Below, piece after piece: positions 52,001 through 61,000 of a DNA stretch of 64,000 nt. Position 1 is the stretch's first letter. Every line of letters starts with the position of its first letter. The position numbers and the translations under genes are program-made. The notes beneath the pieces were generated by a model. That model made no database searches. It saw nothing but the letters and a program-made list of their open reading frames with translations, and was not told the origin of the DNA. Source of the DNA: Helicoverpa zea (Eukaryota; Arthropoda; Insecta; Lepidoptera; Noctuidae); the NCBI RefSeq assembly GCF_022581195.2, contig NC_061472.1, positions 620,001-684,000 on the forward strand. Direction: 5' to 3'.

Positions 52001-55000
52001 TCTTGCATACCTGATGATAATAGTGACTCTCTCAACAGCAGTGAAGCGCACATGATAGTCGTGATGATGGAACTGGTCGCGGATGAGGTTGCAGAACACA
52101 TCTGCTCCTCCGGCCAGGGTCACGCAGTGGAGGAGCACTGGTACTGCTACTGAGCAGATGTGCGAGTGACAGGCGTTGCACACGTTCCATAGGCTGGAAA
52201 AAGAAGGTTGGTTAATAAAAAAATATTTTAAAAACATGAAACGCCGCTAGTGAAACACAACCAATGATATGTATGACCTAACCATCCTTGGCGAAATTCA
52301 ACGGACACTAATGCGGTAAAGATTATTGTTTGAAAAATAAAAAACCGGCCAAGTGCGAGTCGGACTCGCGCAAGATAGGGTTCCGTACCAGAGCAAAAAA
52401 ATCACGTTAGTTGTATGGGCGCCCCCCAAAATATTTATTTTATTCTAGTTTTCAGTATTTGTTGGTATAGCAACAACAGAAATACATCATCTGTGAAAAT
52501 TTCAACTCTCTAACTATCACGGTTCATGAGATACAGCCTGGTGACCGACGGACGGACGGACGGACGGACAGAGGTGCGAAAACAATAGGGTCCCGTTTTA
52601 CCCTTTGGGTACGGAACCTTAAAAACATGAAACAGCGCTACTGAAACACAACCAATGATATATATGACCATCCTTGGCTAAATTCAACGGACACTAATGC
52701 TAAGTTTATTGTTTTGAAAAACAAAACAAGGGTTTTCCACAAATTGGGTCATGCCTACATTGTGATTGTTTGACAGTACTAAAATAACTTTCAGGAATCT
52801 GGACAGCATCTTTAAGGGTTTGAGCAGTTAGCGACATTATTTCTGGTGGTGTTCTATTTATACTGCGACGTTCATATACCGCTGCAACACTGATCGCTGC
52901 CACTGTTACTGGTAAAGGTGTTTCGCTTCATACATTGTGATAAGGGTTTATATTACTGCTTCCAACTGTAGCGAGGAAGGATCCGGCCACAGCAATTGAA
53001 AAGAGAGCCCTGAGCGAGGCATCGGCTTAGGGCTCTCTTTTCTATCTCTGTCGCAGCATCACTCAATCAATTGCTGTACTGCCGAAAATCTTGCCCATAT
53101 TCAAAGTCGCTTTTTCTGTTCCTATGTCTTTTTGTACGCTTAGATCTTCAAAACTACGCAATTGATTTTCATGCGGTTTTTTTAAACAGATAGAATGTTT
53201 CAAGAGGAAGGTTTATGTGTATAATAACATCCATTAAATAGTGAGGAAATGATTTTATCCCTTGCGAAGCTGGGACGGGTCGCTAGTTCTCAACAAAGGG
53301 GGAGATGGGATAGTTCCTGTGGGTATACTGACTTGTCAATGAGGAGGTTCTCCTGGCACCAGATGAGGAAGCCGCGGTGGTCGGCCAGCGCGTCCGTGCT
53401 CAGTACTAGCACTTGCAGGCACTGCAGTAAGTGGTACAGCACGTCGGGACGAGACGTGCTCTTCAGTTCCTACAAGTACAAGAGTGCCGATATATAGCAG
53501 ACTCAAGAATAAAATCGAATTTAGAAAAAACTCGTGTTGGGAATAATAAAAATATTGGAAACCATTCATTTTACGTCCAATTACGACTAATTTGGAGATG
53601 TTTTCTGGAGATCCTGAAAAATACCTCACGTAACGATTTGCACACATCTATACTAATATTATAAAGCTGAAGAGTTTGTTTGTTTGTTTGAACGCGCTAA
53701 TCTCAGGAACTACTGGTCCAATTTGAAAATTCTTTCAGTGTTAGATAGCCCATTTATCGAGGAAGGCTATAGGCTACTTTTTATTCCGGTACGGGAAGTA
53801 GTTCCCATGGGATGTGGGTGAAACCGCTGGCAGAAGCTAGTATCAAAGAAAAGGCAATATGGGTACATTTACACGGAGCATGTAGCTTGAGCATATTGAG
53901 GCAGGTTACATGCATTTAAAAAACGTGCGGGTCCAGCGACTCAAGCATTTACCAAAGCAAAAGACCCACTCGCGTGCTCTTGACATTCGTCAATCGTCAC
54001 TTGCTCCAGTTACATGCACCGTGTAGATGCATACTAAGTTCAAGAACCGTAGCAAAGTGCTACGCCGTAGCGCTCGTAGCAACATACCTGTAGCAGCTGA
54101 TGTATGTACTGCAACTCCTGAGGCAACTCATCGATGCAGAAATGGAACTTCCCCGCAGACGTCGGCCAGAAGTTGGTCATATCATCCTCTACTGACTCCG
54201 CCATGTTCTCGTGGTCTCCCAGCAGGTTTGGGGTTGATACCTGGACCGAGTCATTCTATATTAAAATAAGTTAATACAATAACTCTGTACCCATAGCATT
54301 AAGATGACAGATTAGACGGAAAATTCGAGAGGCATTTTTCTAAGAAGAATTAAGGAATACGTTAGGGTCGCATCAATTTTTTTTTTTTAATATTGCAAAA
54401 TTTTCTCATTAACTTTGATTATTTAGAGACATTAGAAACATTTCCTCAACTAGTCATCAAAAGCTAATATCGATATTTTTTTATCGAAAACTTGTTATCA
54501 ATACTCACATCAGCAGTAGCAGTAGCCACATCAGTGTCAGTCAGCGTGACAGTATGCGCGGTCGCCATCGTGGGCGCGTCAGGTGGCGGCAGAGACACAG
54601 CCATGTCCAGTTGCTCCGTGATCGTCTCCACAGTCGCCGTCATTATCTGTCATCACCACGTCATCACACACTCATCACCATTGCTAAACGTTAGTGTGCT
54701 CTACAACTAGTACTAGTTATACTGCGTGAATGCTACTGCTAAATGCTATTATTTTTTGTTGTTGGTTATACTTTTTTTCGGGTTTTATTTTGAGGTAGCT
54801 CTAAGATTTGCAGGGGTTTAGCAGGCAGGCTGTTATATTGCCTTTAGTACAGGGTTATATAATACTACCTTAGTAAAGAGTTTATATATTTTATGGGATG
54901 GCTAATTGAGTACAACTTGATTGAAAATACATAACGTAATATTATTATAGTAGTAGTAACAGTGATATCTCGACAAAAACTCAGTGTTTTCTAATCAATT

Positions 55001-58000
55001 TTGTGATAATTATATGTATTTGTAATCAAGTTTTGACCTTGAACAATGTTACCATAATCAAGGTCATAAAACTACAGCACAACACCAAACTACAGACTAC
55101 ACTGTGTAGTACAACATTGCAAGCTAAAATATTAATTATTGTCTATAACTACTTCAGCTATTTTGTGTAAACACAGTGAAGTCCTACAAGAGGCCGATTT
55201 TATACTGTAGAATGTTATCTTATGTTATGTAAAAAAAATATCTAGAAATACAATTTTTTCACACCCTACATAACAGTTAAAATATTATTTTTTAATTTAG
55301 AAACAGTATACCATCGGCCCATATCTAACACCAATAAAACAAAACACGTCCACATATGAAAAAGCACAAGAGTTAGGTAAGACAGACGCTTTGCTTCCGA
55401 GATTTCTGACACTGAACTTCATATTCAACCAAAAATTCATGATAGCGACACCCACAATTTTTTTCGTAACAGCTAGCAACGCCATATTAAACAAAATACT
55501 TTAGTAAGGTCAGAAGATTTTTGCACAAGCTGAGCTGAATGAGATTTATTTGTTTTTTTTTTGTGCAATAACTGAACCTTCGTATTTTAAATAGCCAAGT
55601 GTAACTTTTATCCACTTTTGTGTAGTTTAAATTTCAGTGTTCTTTTGAAAGTGATGATAATCTTGTGGTAATCAATGTCAAAAACCTCTTCAGAAAGCTA
55701 AAATAATATCCAGTGACATACTTGTGTGTCGCCCGAAGATTTAGTGATCGTGGCATCCGAGCCGACGTCGCTTATGAGAGAGAGTTGCATGAAATGAACA
55801 AACTATACGACTACGTTACGATATAGTCGCTAGACACGGACTCACACGCCGCCCGTCAATCGTCGGTAACTTCAGAACTTAAAACGATGGTAACTTATTG
55901 TGGAAAACTTATAAATCCTTGTGCTAAGTGCCAAAACCAAGCAACTTGACACGGATGCAGCTTAAATCATCTCTTATAGATGTTAAAAAGCCATTGATGT
56001 AGTAAAAATTATCAAGACTGTTCAATGAAAACACACACAATAAATACCCATCAAACTAATTTAGCCCATGCAGAAATTTTAATTAAAAAAGGAAAAAATA
56101 AAAGCGAAGTTTTATGTTTAAATTACTTTTAAAACCCTACTCTGTAACACCAAATTGATTCACAGTAATAACATCGATATACTACTACAACAATTTTAGT
56201 TTAGTTTATGTTTTAGGTTTTGTTAATAACCATAGATATAGAATAGTCGATAGATTGGCAAACTAGTGATTTTAGTGTAGACAAAACAAAACTTAGATAC
56301 AGCATTTGAGTGTCTTCTTCATGTGGGCAAATATTCGCTGCTTCCTTTAATTTCAATATTGGTCTTTATGGTGTTTTTGAGTGAATTTAACCATAAAAAG
56401 TTTTCAACATATCAGTAAACACAGATTTTACTTTAAACACCTGCGTTTGATAAATACACGGCCACTACAGGGGCCTTGTTCATTATTCCCCATATTATAG
56501 TTTCCCGTCACGTATTGCCAATCCATCAAACTTATCATCCCAAAACTATGGCAGATAACGACCGACGCTAACAGGCGGCGTGAAGGCGACTAGTACCCAG
56601 GCTACGTACATGCGGCATGTGCACGAGCACGCCGCCCACGGTGCGGTCGGGCAGCGCGGGCTGCGCGATGGACATCAGCGCCTCCACGCCGCCGGGGGCA
56701 GGCACGCCCTTGCTGCGCTCTTCTTCCGCGGCTTTCTTGTGGCAAGAGGGTTCGGACCACATGTCTTCTAGTGATGGCTGTGAAATATACGAACACCACA
56801 TAGTATAAAACAAAGTAGCCTTTTCTGTCCCTTTGTCCCCGTATCACTTTGTACGCTTAAATCTTCAAAAGTTACGCCACCAATTTTCATACGGTGTTTT
56901 AATAGATAGCGTGATTAAAGAAGAAGGTTTACATGTATAATAACACATTAAATTTTGGGGAAATACTGTTATCCCATGCGAAGCCGGAGTGCATCGCTAA
57001 CTGAAAGTTTTTTTGGGATGGGAAGCTATGAAGCAACTCCTCTCGAGGGTGGTAAAGAAAGAATATCAGACTTTTACCTTCTACAACACAGTGTACTATA
57101 TCTCCAAAACGCCTCGTATTTCAGTTACATTTTAAGTATTTCTTAATTTAACCATTCCTTAACACCGTCTCTCCTGTTTTGCTCTCCCCGATATCTCTCA
57201 CAAGTTATTCAGTTGTTAATTTAATAGTAAATTTAAATAGCACCTTTTCCCCTATAAATAAGAACAGTATTGATCTAACCTCAGGGGCGGGTTTATCAGG
57301 AACCAGCGCCCGCACCAGCAGCACGGCCAGCTGGTGCCACAGCGCCGCCGCCTCGCAGTACGAGCATGCACCCTCTGCTAGGCACACCGCTGAAATTATA
57401 TATAATTAAAGCCAAATCATCATCCTCCGAGCCTTTTCCCAACTATGTTGGGGTCGGCTTCCAGTCTAACCGGATTCAGCTGAGTACCAGTGCTTTACAA
57501 GAAGCGACCAAATAAAGCCAAATAAATCTAAAATATTATATTCGAAAACTAAATTTTTACAAATGTAAATGAAACTAAAGTGCACAAAATATTCGAAAAC
57601 GTCTACTGCAACAAAAGTTTTTAAACTTCCGCGACTTGTGCACATATTTAGAAACTATCGACAATTAAACGATACTGTAAATAGCAAGGAAACACAAGAC
57701 TCTCTGGGAAAAGCTACAGCTAGCAATTTGAACCTCTCAGAATAGACAAGAACTTAAAAGAGCAGACCTTTTCCTATTTTCGAATACATCAGAAAAAAAA
57801 GTTATTTCAAACTGCATCTCATGATAAGGAACTTGGTGCGTCTTCACGGTGCATGCAGCTGGAGCAAGTTAACGTGCAAGAGCACGCGGATCGATAGCTT
57901 CCTTTGGTACATGCGTGAGTCACTGGACCGCACGTTGTTGAAGTGCATGTAACCTGCGCATGTGCTTCAACTTGTAACTTGCATCCTGTAGATGCACGGT

Positions 58001-61000
58001 TAAGAACTTAGATCTTACCATGCTCAATAGTGTTGGTCTGGTTGGACTTGAGCATCAGCCGCAGCAGCTTGGTGGCCTCGCTGCTCACGTTCTGACTGTT
58101 GATGCGTCGCTGTTGCAGCTCCATCTAGTACAATCATATTATGGTGAGGAAACAACACACATTTATTCATTTTTAGAAAGTTTATGCTCAAAGAAGAGCT
58201 TTTTTCCGATGGGAAATCATCAAAGACCCCTCCCGCTGTGGGTTAGCAGCGGTGAGGGAGTGTCAGACTCTTACTGACTAAAACCCATCGTGTTCCTTCG
58301 TAGGTCTTTTATGTACCAGCGCCGCGGTAACTTTCGAACAATCCCGCAGCCCCGGACACAATGAAGAGCTTGGCTCAGATTTGCGTTCATAAAGTTAAAA
58401 TTTCATAAAAAAGTTTTACCGTAAATTAGCTTGTTCACTTGCATCTGCAGCTATCAGTTATATAGTCAGCGCTTGTACGCGCGTATACGCGCGACAACAC
58501 GCGTACAAGCCGCGCGGTGGCAGATGTCGCGCGTATACGCGCGTACACGCTCTTACAAAGCTTTGTGGATGATCTTCTAGTTTGAAACCGCTTCATATAA
58601 AGACGCTTGTGCTTGAATTCTGAGGGCCTATTGCGAGTTTCGTAAGTTACCGTTCTCAATATGTAAATGAATATACAACCTAATTACATACCTATTACGT
58701 TTTAAATTGTTAATTTATTTTATTACAGCTGTCATCGGCGTTTGGTCGAATTCGACAGAATAGCATCGCTTGACCTGCTAGTTACAGAAGATCAACCGAC
58801 GCTAATCTATAAAATTTCACAGGTGATAGATTTGCCGTTGAGTAGTGGAAACTATCGTGATAAGGTTAACTACCTATTGAAGAAATTTGACAGATTAGGA
58901 TAGCAAATAAGCTGTCCGTACAAAAAATAACAGATCGTCAAACAAAATAGCATGAAGGCCTGAAATAAAAAAGGGATCATATTATAAACTAGCTTCTGCC
59001 TGCGGTTTCACTCGTAACCCGTGGGAACCTCTGCACGAACCCGGATTAAAAGTATACCCTTTCTCTATTACTATCTAACACTGAATGATTTTTTTTAATC
59101 CGACCAGTGGTTCCAAAGATTACCCTTACATACAGACTTACATATCTCCATATAATTAGCATAGATATAAACAGCAGTGTAACGGACCTGTTTGAGGAGT
59201 ATGTCGAGCATCAGTATGCAGCAGGTAAGATTCTGCGGCTTGACCTGGTCATCCTTGTCCTTCTTCTCCTTGTCGTTGTTCGGAGAATCCTTCGAGTCCT
59301 TGGGTTTGGAGCCATCTGGGAGATATAGTTGAAAATATATTATTATTTAGATTGAAGATTTTAATTGTAAAAGGAAGTGTTAAATCGAATAAAATATTAA
59401 AAAAAAAAGAGTAGCTCTTAAAACGTTTAACGCATCGGAATGCGGTGTTATTTGGTTGAAAGCCGATTTATCAGCAGCCAATTTAAAGTTTTACGAATCC
59501 AAAAATAATTTACGTGACGTTGCAGTTTCACGTCCGGCTGTTGTACGTTAAGTTTAAAGCAATGTCTTTAGATGTCAGAAGTGGAATTGAATAGTGATAT
59601 TTATTTAAATATTTATATTACGTACCATCCTAACAATGACTAAATAACTGTGTACATATAAGCTTACCTAGCGTAGGCGGTTTGAATATCTTCTCGGGCA
59701 GGTTGACGACGCAGTGGCTGAACAGGTCGAACAGCTGCGACAGCGGGATGCGTACCTCTAGCATCGATATCGTCTGACGGAAAGTGTACTATGTTATATA
59801 CTGACTTGTGTTGTTGATAGTAAGGTACACACAGGTAAGTATAGATGAAACACATCAAGTTACTCCAATTTGTAAAATTGACCCTAAAAACTTTGAACCT
59901 TATAGGCATTTTCAACTATATAACTTTCCAAAAACGAGAAGGTTCTCAATTCCTCTGGATCTTTTTTCTTGGGTAATAAAATCAGATTTTAGTAGTTTGA
60001 TGTGCTGGCACACCACCTTTTCGAAATGCAGAATAGATCAACAATAAGATCAACTCTGTTGCAGAACGCCAATGTTATTAATTATGCAGCAAAAACTAAG
60101 AAAAAATAATAAACTTTTTTTCTATTAATTGGTGTCAATTAAAACATAATTGTCCATGTTTAAACTGGCCGACTCATAAGTAACTTGTGTCATCACATCA
60201 AACAATTAAAAAAAAAAAACTGTACTACCCGTGCCGATAAAGAATGGGATTAGAAATCGCGACAGCTGTATTCAACTCTCGCTCATGTGCTACAAGTGTA
60301 TGAGCGAGAGGTAAATACAGCTGTCGCGATTTCTAATCCCATTCTTTATCGGCACGGGTAGTACAGATTTGGTTTGTACATACCTGGAACCACTCAAGCA
60401 CAGGTAACACAGTATCAGGTGTAGGTGTGTTAGTAACTTTCAGTACAGCGAACTTGTACAAGTTCTTCTCATCCACGCCTACCATCGCACCTTCCGGCTC
60501 CAGGATCTTGCCTAGAGGTACTTTCAGCTCCATCAACTCCTGAAATAAGAAATCAAAAGGTAAGATATATTAGTCTGGACGTTTTTTAATGCAGTTGACA
60601 GTTGCTATCAATCAGTACAAATGACGGCATTTTCCCTTGAAAACTTACAGCTGTCAACTGCATAAAACATTTGGTAAGTAACCTAACCTGCATTTGCTAA
60701 GCCTTCTAACCTACATTCGGTAATCCTATACTTGCAACTGCAGAAAGTGAGTTTTGGGAAAGGAAAGTGACAAATTAGATTACTAGCTTGTGCCGCAGTT
60801 TCCCGTGTCCGGAATTACTTCCTGTACTCAGATAAAAAGTTCCCCTATGTGTATTAATTCACTGCGGCAGTTTGCACACTCAATTTTTTATCCCTATATT
60901 CTAGCAATCCCGATCAAATTCGGGAAGAAATATTAAAGACACACACAAATACATAGTGTTCATATATTAGTGTGATGGTATCATACCTTCTCCGGCACAT

